Origin: Robiginitomaculum sp.
Lineage (GTDB): Bacteria; Pseudomonadota; Alphaproteobacteria; Caulobacterales; Maricaulaceae
Direction: 5' to 3'
NCBI GenBank assembly: GCA_016765255.1
Contig: JAESQI010000308.1
Span: 1-5,454, forward strand
DNA length: 5,454 nt
Below, piece by piece: positions 1 through 5,454 of the stretch. The translations under genes and the position numbers were made by a program. A model generated the notes under the pieces. That model was not told where the DNA came from. It ran no database searches and saw nothing but the letters and a program-made list of their open reading frames with translations. How positions within the stretch are numbered: position 1 is the stretch's first letter; every line of letters starts with the position of its first letter.

Positions 1-180
1 GACTTCTTGCCCAAGATAAAATTGGAACTGGTTTTGGCAGATGATCTTGTCGAACGAGCACTTGAAGCTATTCAAAGTATTGCCAAAACTGGAAAAATTG
101 GCGACGGTAAAATTTTCGTTTCAAACATAGAACAAGCCGTCCGCATTCGGACTGGCGAAACTGGCGATGCCGCTCTTTAA
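1..180 (+). CDS. glnB: Nitrogen regulatory protein P-II, C-terminal part (5' end outside window)
   Basis: The first frame is open from base 1 to a TAA at 178-180 and encodes the last 59 residues of a P-II protein. It begins at the DFLPK segment just after the T-loop. Aligned with the usual 112-residue family member this is about residue 54, so the uridylylated tyrosine (Tyr51) lies just outside the window. Visible landmarks are the ATP-binding B-loop TGKIGDGKIF and the C-terminal RIRTGETG segment. P-II proteins are cytosolic trimers that sense 2-oxoglutarate and ATP/ADP and, through uridylylation, control GlnE-mediated adenylylation of glutamine synthetase and the NtrBC system. The gene lies 59 bases upstream of glnA on the same strand, the classical alphaproteobacterial glnBA order, which favours GlnB over GlnK. 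The family assignment is secure; the paralogue is inferred from the neighbour. Confidence 0.95.
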   Translation, partial: DFLPKIKLELVLADDLVERALEAIQSIAKTGKIGDGKIFVSNIEQAVRIRTGETGDAAL

Positions 181-230
181 GCGATTAAGAAAACAACTCA
201 AAACCCTACTATATATAACCCTAAGTGAAT

Positions 231-236
231 GAGGAA
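231..236 (+). promoter_or_regulatory. Ribosome binding site of glnA (decides start)
   Basis: GAGGAA lies three bases before the ATG at 240, with the core GAGG five bases away. It supports 240 over the in-frame GTG at 225, which it would lie behind. Confidence 0.7.
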
Positions 237-239
237 ATT

Positions 240-1643
240 ATGTCAGAAGACGTTCTAAAAAGAATAAAAGATGAGAAAATCGGCTATGTGGATTTACGCT
301 TTACCGATGTAAAAGGCAAAATGCAGCATGTAACCTTTGATGCCAGCCTTGTTGATGAAGATTTATTTGAGGACGGCACAATGTTTGACGGCTCCTCTAT
401 CGAAGGTTGGAAAACCATCAACGAATCCGATATGGTATTGCTCCCCGACGCAAGTACCGCCGATATAGACCCGTTCTACCAGCAAGAAACCCTGACTATG
501 TTTTGCGACATTTTAGAACCTGATACGGGCGAAGCCTATAACCGCGACCCACGCGGCACTGCCAAAAAGGCAGAGAACTACATTAAATCAGCAGGTATTG
601 GCGACACAGTTTATTTTGGCCCAGAAGCCGAATTTTTCGTCTTTGACGATGTAAGGTGGAGCACAGACTCGCACAATACAGGCTATTCATTTGATAGTGT
701 CGAAGGCCCCTACAATACTGGCACACAATATACAGGCGGCAATATGGGTCATCGCCCGGGACATGGCGGCGGCTATTTCCCTGTACCGCCCATTGACCAT
801 GAACAAGACATGCGCACAGAAATGCTGTCCGTGATGACAGAGCTTGGGCTTGAGCCTGAAAAGCATCACCACGAAGTTGCGCCGTCCCAACACGAACTTG
901 GGATGAAGTTCAACACACTGCTTAAAATTGGCGATAACATGCAGCTTTATAAATACATTGTGCACAATGTTGCCCATGCTTACGGTAAAACCGCTACATT
1001 TATGCCAAAACCTGTTCATGGTGATAACGGCACGGGTATGCACGTTCACCAGTCAATCTGGAAAGACGGCAAGCCTTTATTTGCCGGTAATGAATATGCG
1101 GGCTTGTCCGAAAGTTGCCTCTATTATATCGGCGGCATTATCAAACATGCCAAAGCCATCAATGCTTTCGCCAATGCCTCCACCAATAGCTATAAACGCC
1201 TCGTCCCGGGGTTTGAAGCGCCAGTTATGCTCGCCTACTCCGCCCGTAACCGCTCGGCGTCTGTGCGTATTCCGTGGTGCGCGTCCCCTGCGGGCAAACG
1301 CCTCGAAGTTCGCTTCCCAGACCCTGCTGGCAACCCCTACCTTACCTATACAGCTCTCCTTATGGCCGGCCTTGACGGGATAAAAAACAAAATCCACCCG
1401 GGCGACCCTATGGACAAGGATTTGTATGACCTACCGCCGCAAGAAGCCGCGAATATTCCGCAAGTCTGTGGATCTTTGCAAGAGGCCTTAGAAAACCTCG
1501 ATAGCGACCGCTCATTCCTCACACAAGGCAATGTGTTTGATGACGACCAAATCGACGCCTATATCGAGCTTAAAATGGAAGAAGTCCACCGCCTAGCCAT
1601 GCACCCCCACCCCGTTGAATTTGATATGTATTATAAATGCTAG
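240..1643 (+). CDS. glnA: Glutamine synthetase, type I (GSI-beta, adenylylatable)
   Basis: This gene encodes a 467-residue glutamine synthetase (L-glutamate + NH4+ + ATP to glutamine), a cytosolic dodecamer and the entry point for ammonium assimilation. The family signatures occur in order: DGSSIEGW (Asp50), GPEAEFFVF with metal ligands Glu129 and Glu131, the NGTGMHVHQS segment with His268, Glu326 in GFEAPV, NRSASVRIP with Arg338, and RLEVRFPDPAGNPY with Glu356 and Arg358. The adenylylation segment DLYDLPP is present with Tyr396, matching Tyr397 of the enteric enzyme, so activity is probably controlled by GlnE under GlnB. I chose the ATG at 240 because GAGGAA lies at 231-236, a good Shine-Dalgarno distance, and the resulting length matches the usual 468-469 residues. 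An in-frame GTG at 225 would add five residues and lacks such a site. No convincing promoter is visible in the 59-base gap after glnB, so co-transcription is likely. The protein ends in Cys, slightly unusual; nothing suggests damage. Confidence 0.98.
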   Translation: MSEDVLKRIKDEKIGYVDLRFTDVKGKMQHVTFDASLVDEDLFEDGTMFDGSSIEGWKTINESDMVLLPDASTADIDPFYQQETLTMFCDILEPDTGEAYNRDPRGTAKKAENYIKSAGIGDTVYFGPEAEFFVFDDVRWSTDSHNTGYSFDSVEGPYNTGTQYTGGNMGHRPGHGGGYFPVPPIDHEQDMRTEMLSVMTELGLEPEKHHHEVAPSQHELGMKFNTLLKIGDNMQLYKYIVHNVAHAYGKTATFMPKPVHGDNGTGMHVHQSIWKDGKPLFAGNEYAGLSESCLYYIGGIIKHAKAINAFANASTNSYKRLVPGFEAPVMLAYSARNRSASVRIPWCASPAGKRLEVRFPDPAGNPYLTYTALLMAGLDGIKNKIHPGDPMDKDLYDLPPQEAANIPQVCGSLQEALENLDSDRSFLTQGNVFDDDQIDAYIELKMEEVHRLAMHPHPVEFDMYYKC

Positions 1644-1670
1644 GTTGGTTTTGTAGGGAACAATGATTAT

Positions 1671-1706
1671 AGGCCCGTTGGATAATTTCGGCGGGCCTTT
1701 TTTTTT
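1671..1706 (+). terminator. Rho-independent terminator of the glnB-glnA operon
   Basis: A perfect 7-bp stem pairs AGGCCCG (1671-1677) with CGGGCCT (1692-1698) around a 14-base loop, followed by an unbroken run of nine T (1698-1706). It starts 28 bases after the glnA stop codon. It marks the end of the housekeeping operon and the left boundary of the restriction-modification cassette. Confidence 0.9.
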
Positions 1707-1879
1707 GGACTGATGTGTCGTAAAAAATGGCGAAAAAACAATAATACAACACGAAAATAAATATTGCCTAAATAGCCACAATCGAGAAATAAATACAACG
1801 ATTCATCTTTTGTTCTTGATTGTCAGTTTTATCTGTCATAGCAAATGGGTACTTACTTTTAGTTTCGCAAGGTGAAGAA
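1707..1879 (+). other. AT-rich leader ahead of the methyltransferase gene
   Basis: This 173-base stretch has no believable gene. It is strongly A/T-rich at 1720-1810 and should hold the methyltransferase promoter, since the glnA terminator isolates it from upstream transcription. A TTGTCA at 1820-1825 matches five of six bases of a sigma-70 -35 box, but I see no acceptable -10 at normal spacing, so I do not call a promoter. Two direct TGTCA copies lie at 1821-1825 and 1834-1838, 13 bases apart. They could be half-sites for a regulator, including the helix-turn-helix domain of the downstream protein, but this is a guess. The reading frame of the methyltransferase is open back to a TTG at 1820; those extra 20 codons look like leader rather than protein. 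Confidence 0.4.
1869..1875 (+). promoter_or_regulatory. Ribosome binding site of the methyltransferase (decides start)
   Basis: AAGGTGA lies four bases before the ATG at 1880. It is the only Shine-Dalgarno-like site near the 5' end of the frame and supports 1880 over the TTG at 1820. Confidence 0.65.
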
Positions 1880-3316
1880 ATGAATGTCTCGGTTAAAGAA
1901 GCGGCGCTGTATCTACAGGTGTCGGAGCAATACGTTCGCACCCTTATAAGGGCAAAAAAAATACCCGCAAAACGTAGTGGCAATTCTTGGGAATTACCTT
2001 GGGAAGACGTACTCCTATATGAACATATTGGCGAAAAATTAAACAAGTCACTAGAAGACCACCCGCGTCAAGACAAAGGTGCAAAACCCATAAATTGCTT
2101 GAGCTTCTTTTCTGGCGCTATGGGACTTGACCTTGGCCTAGAAAAAGCAGGCGTTTCTACATTGCTTGCTTGCGAGGTCGATAAGGCGAGCAGAAAAACC
2201 ATTATCGCCAACAGACCCGACATAGCACTCATTGGGGATATTAGGGATTATACCGCAGAACAAATATTGGAAGCAGCAGGGTTACGCGCTGGCGAAGTCG
2301 ATATTATGGCAGGAGGCCCCCCATGCCAATCATTTAGCTCTGCTGGAAAACGTCAAGGGTTTAGTGACGAGCGCGGAAATGTGTTCCTTACATTTATAGA
2401 TCGCATTATCGAAATTCAGCCAAAGTTTGCGATCATCGAAAATGTAAGAGGCCTACTATCAGCAGCGTTGGCACATACACCTCATCAATTACGAAATGAC
2501 AAAGATTACCAAATGTCTATTGATGAAGTTCGGGGTAGCGCTTTGTTATATGCAATAGAGAAGCTAAAAGAAGCAGGGTATGGCCTCTCCTTCAATTTAT
2601 ATAATTCCGCAAATTTCGGCTCACCACAAAAAAGAGAACGGGTTGTTATCATTTGCTCAAGGGACGGGCAGGAACTACCTTACCTTAACCCTACGCATTC
2701 AGAACATGGTGATTTTGGTTTACCAAAGTGGAAAACTCTTAAAGATGCCATAAAAAGCCTAGATAACATTGAGCATGACTTCGTAACATTTCCTGAAAAG
2801 CGCTTAAGGTTTTATCGGTTACTTAAAGATGGTCAAAACTGGCGCAACTTACCGATTGAGTTACAAAAAGAAGCTCTTGGAAAATCTTTTTTTGCAGGTG
2901 GTGGAAAAACGGGGTTTTTCCGGCGAATTGCTTGGGACAAACCAGCTCCAACTTTAGTCACCCACCCAGCAATGCCAGCGACTGATTTATGCCATCCAGA
3001 AGAATTGAGGCCGTTGAGTGTACAAGAATACCAAAGTATTCAAGAATTTCCTGATAGCTGGAAAATTGAAGGCGGAAAAATTGACCGATACAAGCAAATT
3101 GGAAACGCAGTACCTGTTTCACTCGGATATGCAGTAGGCCGATTGGTTGTGAACGCTATGAATAATAAATATGAGCAACCACCTGCTTATTTCCCATATT
3201 CAAGGTATAAAAAAACCGACCATGAAAGCTGGAAACACTCTGTTCTTGCGGAGCAAGAAAAGATGAAGCAAAAAGCGGAGTTTGATGAACAAACCCAAAT
3301 AGAATTGTTTGCTTAG
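1880..3316 (+). CDS. DNA (cytosine-5-)-methyltransferase with N-terminal excisionase-like HTH domain
   Basis: This 478-residue protein transfers a methyl group from S-adenosylmethionine to C5 of cytosine in a specific DNA site and protects the host from the convergent endonuclease. Residues 2-49 form an excisionase/MerR-like helix-turn-helix (SVKEAALYLQVSEQYVRTLI, then a basic wing and WELPWEDVLLY). The Dcm-type catalytic core follows: motif I SFFSGAMGLDLGLE (from residue 75), motif IV GGPPCQSF with the catalytic Cys149, motif VI ENV with Glu187, motif VIII QKRERVV (RER at 252-254), a target-recognition region from about 262 to 370, motif IX RPLSVQEYQSIQEFP (from 377), and motif X GNAVPVSLG (from 408). 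All key residues are present, so it should be active. The start at 1880 follows AAGGTGA; the frame could extend to a TTG at 1820. Its stop overlaps that of the endonuclease. The core resembles methyltransferases of the GGWCC/GGNCC group, but the target site is inferred, not shown. The HTH extension may serve autoregulation, as N-terminal HTH domains do in M.SsoII-like enzymes, although of a different HTH type. Confidence 0.95.
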   Translation: MNVSVKEAALYLQVSEQYVRTLIRAKKIPAKRSGNSWELPWEDVLLYEHIGEKLNKSLEDHPRQDKGAKPINCLSFFSGAMGLDLGLEKAGVSTLLACEVDKASRKTIIANRPDIALIGDIRDYTAEQILEAAGLRAGEVDIMAGGPPCQSFSSAGKRQGFSDERGNVFLTFIDRIIEIQPKFAIIENVRGLLSAALAHTPHQLRNDKDYQMSIDEVRGSALLYAIEKLKEAGYGLSFNLYNSANFGSPQKRERVVIICSRDGQELPYLNPTHSEHGDFGLPKWKTLKDAIKSLDNIEHDFVTFPEKRLRFYRLLKDGQNWRNLPIELQKEALGKSFFAGGGKTGFFRRIAWDKPAPTLVTHPAMPATDLCHPEELRPLSVQEYQSIQEFPDSWKIEGGKIDRYKQIGNAVPVSLGYAVGRLVVNAMNNKYEQPPAYFPYSRYKKTDHESWKHSVLAEQEKMKQKAEFDEQTQIELFA

Positions 3317-4056
3317 CCCTTCCAAGGGTTTCCATGTTCGATAGTGAGTGCCTTCGGGTTAGCTTTAATGATGGTGTGCACAAAGTCTACGAAACCATCT
3401 TCGGATAATGCATCTATTCCGCACATCTCATTGAGCAAATCCCACTTGTATTCTATCCTGCTGGCCTCAATCCGGTACCACTTTTTTATTGAAGTCCCGT
3501 CTCGAACACGAACGCTTGAGCTGTTTTCCGAATTGCTTCTATTTTTAATTTGCAAAAGCTCACCGTTCTCTTTTACGAAATCCACTGACTTGACAGTTTC
3601 TCCCCATGCACAATGCCATCCAGATTTTGACAAATTCCTTGCTAAATATTCTTCCAGGAAAAGGCCTAAAATATTTTCGGAAGACATACTTAAGCGGTGG
3701 GCAAAGGAAATTTTATTTAAATCGTCATCGGTTAAATGTGAAAGCCTTGCTCCAATAATACTATCGATAATTGGATCGGCTAAAGTTCCGGGAGGGTTAG
3801 ATACTCTTTGTGATACCCTCCCGCAAAAGCCCTTATGGTATTTCACAACCCATTTTTCGATGGCGGATATTTTCCCATCCTTGCTGTTTTTGACATTGGT
3901 TGGAGCCAAAGCCGTATTTTTAGAAATAACAGAAAAGACAGCATTGATCCCTTTATCCCAAGAAACCCCGTGTTGTTTCGCGGCAAGCATTGCGTCTTCT
4001 AATGCTTTTATTGTGCCTATCTCATCTAAAACTTCCTGCAATTTCAATATAGCCAC
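3313..4056 (-). CDS. Type II restriction endonuclease, SinI-like (predicted partner of the methyltransferase)
   Basis: From a GTG at 4056 this gene encodes 247 residues. I recognise it as resembling the SinI family (GGWCC cutters), chiefly through a conserved block: LEEYLARNL (Glu135/Glu136), GWHCAWGETVKSVDF (Asp159) and LLQIKNRSNSENSSS (Gln169, Lys171), then GTSIKKWYRIE. This fits a PD-(D/E)XK-type nuclease core with Asp159 and a QxK in place of the usual (E/D)xK. Position beside a C5-methyltransferase strongly supports the restriction role; the exact recognition site is inference. The gene is convergent with the methyltransferase and shares the four bases TTAG at 3313-3316, in which TAA on this strand overlaps TAG on the other. 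The start is uncertain. GTG 4056 has a G-rich Shine-Dalgarno-like run about five bases upstream and gives a length near the roughly 230 residues I recall for SinI. The frame is open further to a TTG at 4134 (273 residues), but that start has only a poor ribosome site. Sampled sequence is more AT-rich than the flanking genes. Confidence 0.8.
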   Translation of the reverse strand: MAILKLQEVLDEIGTIKALEDAMLAAKQHGVSWDKGINAVFSVISKNTALAPTNVKNSKDGKISAIEKWVVKYHKGFCGRVSQRVSNPPGTLADPIIDSIIGARLSHLTDDDLNKISFAHRLSMSSENILGLFLEEYLARNLSKSGWHCAWGETVKSVDFVKENGELLQIKNRSNSENSSSVRVRDGTSIKKWYRIEASRIEYKWDLLNEMCGIDALSEDGFVDFVHTIIKANPKALTIEHGNPWKG

Positions 4057-4057
4057 T

Positions 4058-4159
4058 TCAACCCCCCAACCTTTTCGAATCAATTTCAACTTGAACTGTA
4101 TAGGAACAGGTAAACCACTCCCATAAAACCCCAAGCATTTCTTTGCAGTTTGTAATCAT
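4058..4159 (-). CDS. Possible 33-residue leader ORF ahead of the endonuclease
   Basis: On the - strand an ATG at 4159 (preceded by GAGAA) opens a frame of 33 codons, beginning MITNCKEMLG and ending at a TGA at 4060-4058, one base before the proposed GTG start of the endonuclease. The arrangement TGA-A-GTG would suit translational coupling. The frame also passes a run of six G; removing one G would join it to the endonuclease frame, so it could instead be the original N-terminus after a one-base slip. I recognise no protein family, and the ORF is short enough to be chance. Confidence 0.22.
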   Translation of the reverse strand: MITNCKEMLGVLWEWFTCSYTVQVEIDSKRLGG

Positions 4160-4222
4160 TAAATTCTCGACGTAGGGGGTTTGATTGGTTACAAGGTTTT
4201 GAATCGGTGCGGGTACCTCTTG

Positions 4223-4250
4223 CATTGAGCCATTATAATGACCTCAAATG
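4223..4250. repeat. Imperfect dyad around a perfect 10-bp palindrome
   Basis: CATTATAATG (4231-4240) is its own reverse complement. It is flanked by CATTGAG (4223-4229) and CTCAAATG (4243-4250), which pair with one unpaired base and a one-base spacing offset. The dyad covers the -10 candidate of the surface-protein gene and could be an operator. Confidence 0.5.
4234..4239 (+). promoter_or_regulatory. Candidate -10 box of the surface-protein gene
   Basis: TATAAT matches the sigma-70 -10 consensus in all six positions and lies 34 bases before the ATG at 4274. No good -35 hexamer occurs 16-18 bases upstream (the bases there are around GGGTAC), so activity may depend on an activator or be weak. 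Confidence 0.45.
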
Positions 4251-4258
4251 GGGCAAAT

Positions 4259-4263
4259 AGGAA
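4259..4263 (+). promoter_or_regulatory. Ribosome binding site of the surface-protein gene
   Basis: AGGAA ends ten bases before the ATG at 4274, followed by further purines. It fixes the start, which opens directly into a signal peptide. Confidence 0.6.
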
Positions 4264-4273
4264 AAGACGAAAC

Positions 4274-5454
4274 ATGAATATTCGCCGCTACATTCTCTCT
4301 GCCTCATTGCCTGTCTTGGCCATTGCCATGCCTATTTCGGCGTTGGCACAAGTCGAAATCACGGACGCGCAAACAACTGGAATAAACACATCAACCAGCG
4401 GCAATAACGCGGCCCCTTCGGATGTAACGATCACAGCTACAGGCAGTGTAGTTGTCACCACAGGGGCAGCAGTTACCGTTGATTCTGATAACGCGGTCAT
4501 CAATGACGGTTCAATAACATCACTAGATGCAGACGACACAACAGGTATTTTGATAAGTGGCAATAGGACAGGGACTATAACCAATAACAATCTCATCTCT
4601 TTAACTGAAACCGTGCCAACAGATGATTTAGCCCTTGGTGCAGATATTGCTGTCGGGTCGGGTCGGGTCGGCATTCTTATTTCTGGTGCTAGCCAATTTA
4701 TTGGCAATATTGAGAATAGCTCAACTGGCCAAATCATAATTTCAGGACAAGATTCGTCTGGGATCAAACTTGCCGCCTTGTCTTCGGTTACAGGCAATAT
4801 CAATCAAAACGGCAGAATTACCGTATTTGGAGAACGTTCCACTGGCTTGGACATCATTGGCGATGTAATTGGCAATCTTGCCGTCAACGGCGCGATTGTT
4901 GCAACGGGCGAAGATGCAAGCGCGATTAAGGTTTCTGGCGATGTAACCGGCAGTTTAAAAGTGACAAGCCTATTAAGCGGTACAGGCTATTTGACTGCAA
5001 CGCGCATTCAAGTAGGTACACGCCCCACCACTGCGGGTCTTATTCTTTTAAACGACACAGGCAGCGTGCGACAAGCTGGCTCCGTTGTGCAAATCAACGG
5101 CAATATTGGCCAAGGCATTCACTTTGCAGAGCTTAGGAGCGATACAGACGTACTTATATCTGTTGCAAGCGTCGCTATGATTGGTAGCGCGCCCGCCATC
5201 CTCATTGACGGCAATGGGACACCGATTGCGATTGGCCGTGTTGGGCAGATCACTGACCCAAACAATGCTGATTTTGATGCAGATTTACAATATGCTTTTG
5301 TCAATCAAGGCACACTCCTCGCGGACGGCCTGCTTGACGATATCAGCGCAACCACCTTTTCACTCAGAGACGCCACACTTGAAGGCGGGATCAACAATAC
5401 CAGGACCATGCGCGCAACTGTTTACCGTAGCGGGATTGATCCTGCCGCGACGGC
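4274..5454 (+). CDS. Exported beta-strand-repeat protein, probable autotransporter passenger (3' end outside window)
   Basis: From the ATG at 4274 the frame is open for 393 codons to the right edge, without a stop. The N-terminus is a textbook signal peptide: MNIRRYILS, a hydrophobic core, then ISALA with predicted cleavage after Ala25. The mature part is rich in Gly, Asn, Ile, Val, Thr and Ser and almost free of Cys, typical of a beta-solenoid passenger. Related segments beginning GNI/GNL/GSL recur at residues 144, 174, 200 and 226 (for example GNINQNGRITVFG and GNLAVNGAIVATG), and GDVIGNL at 196 matches GDVTGSL at 222. Proteins of this build in alphaproteobacteria usually end in an outer-membrane autotransporter barrel; that end is not in view, so the class is inferred. 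The coding sequence carries four tandem GTCGG copies at 4652-4671 (residues 127-133, V-G-S-G-R-V-G), a possible slippage switch. Function beyond surface exposure cannot be told. Confidence 0.85.
   Translation, partial: MNIRRYILSASLPVLAIAMPISALAQVEITDAQTTGINTSTSGNNAAPSDVTITATGSVVVTTGAAVTVDSDNAVINDGSITSLDADDTTGILISGNRTGTITNNNLISLTETVPTDDLALGADIAVGSGRVGILISGASQFIGNIENSSTGQIIISGQDSSGIKLAALSSVTGNINQNGRITVFGERSTGLDIIGDVIGNLAVNGAIVATGEDASAIKVSGDVTGSLKVTSLLSGTGYLTATRIQVGTRPTTAGLILLNDTGSVRQAGSVVQINGNIGQGIHFAELRSDTDVLISVASVAMIGSAPAILIDGNGTPIAIGRVGQITDPNNADFDADLQYAFVNQGTLLADGLLDDISATTFSLRDATLEGGINNTRTMRATVYRSGIDPAAT
4652..4671 (+). repeat. Pentanucleotide tandem repeat (GTCGG)4 inside the surface-protein gene
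   Basis: Four perfect head-to-tail copies of GTCGG lie within codons 127-133. Five is not a multiple of three, so any single-unit change shifts the frame. Loss of one unit leads to TAG at 4690-4692 and gain of one unit leads to TAA at 4737-4739 (positions in the present sequence). Confidence 0.95.
4793..5026 (+). repeat. Protein-level repeats of about 26 residues in the passenger
   Basis: Units starting with G-N/S-I/L recur at residues 174, 200 and 226, 78 bases apart, with an earlier weaker unit at residue 144. At DNA level GGCGATGTAATTGGCAAT (from 4859) and GGCGATGTAACCGGCAGT (from 4937) differ at three of 18 bases, exactly 78 bases apart. This pattern suits turns of a beta-solenoid. The right boundary is approximate. 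Confidence 0.55.

Larger units (their letters stand above)
4160..4273. other. Intergenic region between the divergent endonuclease and surface-protein genes
   Basis: This stretch should hold the start region of two diverging genes. The right part contains a perfect TATAAT and a palindrome described separately. The left part has two loosely similar segments, GGTTTGATTGGT (4178-4189) and GGTTTTGAATCGGT (4195-4208), of unknown meaning. I see no RNA gene, no terminator and no clear endonuclease promoter. Confidence 0.4.

Noticed and set aside
181..239. A separate nitrogen-regulated (sigma-54) promoter for glnA
   Set aside because: No TGGC-N8-TGC pattern is present in the 59-base gap; it is A/T-rich without a recognisable promoter.
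928..1397. Open frames of 100-150 codons inside glnA in other frames
   Set aside because: glnA is unambiguous with all catalytic motifs, and the alternatives show no domain or ribosome site.
2162..2173. Three TTGC copies in the methyltransferase gene, a possible slippage tract
   Set aside because: Only three copies, and they encode part of the conserved segment after motif I (TLLACEVD), so coding constraint explains them.
3315..3330. Small hairpin (AGCCCT / AGGGTT) at the junction of the convergent genes
   Set aside because: The stem is short and includes a G-T pair, and neither side has a T-run, so it is not a credible terminator.
3344..4126. A 260-codon open frame on the + strand opposite the endonuclease
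   Set aside because: It mirrors the endonuclease codons, is Ser/Leu-rich and low in character, and has no family motif. The - strand frame has a recognisable nuclease block.
4178..4210. Segment resembling a tRNA T-arm or attachment site (GGTTTTGAATCGG)
   Set aside because: No acceptor stem, anticodon arm or matching second copy near 1707 could be found.
4288..4803. A 171-codon open frame on the - strand opposite the surface-protein gene
   Set aside because: The + strand frame has a ribosome site, a signal peptide and regular repeats; the antisense frame is a by-product of its skewed composition.

Overview
The window looks like alphaproteobacterial chromosome. The evidence is a glnB-glnA nitrogen-assimilation pair with an adenylylatable type I glutamine synthetase, and a signal-peptide-bearing, Gly/Asn/Ile-rich surface protein of the autotransporter kind. 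A sphingomonad-like host is possible, but that is only an impression from protein style and moderate GC.

Layout. Bases 1-180 are the last 59 codons of glnB (P-II signal protein), followed after 59 bases by glnA (240-1643), which ends in a clear rho-independent terminator (1671-1706). Next comes a compact two-gene cassette. A C5-cytosine DNA methyltransferase with an N-terminal excisionase-like helix-turn-helix domain lies on the + strand (1880-3316). A restriction endonuclease resembling the SinI family lies on the - strand (3313-about 4056). The two genes converge and their stop codons overlap by four bases. From 4274 to the right edge there is an open, unfinished gene on the + strand. It encodes an exported beta-strand-repeat protein, probably an autotransporter passenger. 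It is easy to miss because it has no stop codon inside the window.

How the parts work together. GlnB and GlnA belong to one regulatory circuit: P-II controls glutamine synthetase through adenylylation, and the target tyrosine is present in GlnA. The methyltransferase and endonuclease form a predicted type II restriction-modification system; a target of GGWCC or a close relative is inferred from family resemblance only. The cassette sits exactly between a terminated housekeeping operon and a surface-protein gene, and sampled stretches are more AT-rich than its neighbours, which suggests acquisition by transfer.

Most notable observations: (1) four perfect tandem copies of the pentanucleotide GTCGG inside the surface-protein gene, where gain or loss of one unit in either direction gives an early stop, so it looks like a phase-variation switch; (2) the fusion of an excisionase-like DNA-binding domain to the methyltransferase, a possible built-in autoregulator; (3) the short leader ORF and G-run just ahead of the likely endonuclease start; (4) a palindrome covering a perfect TATAAT ahead of the surface-protein gene.
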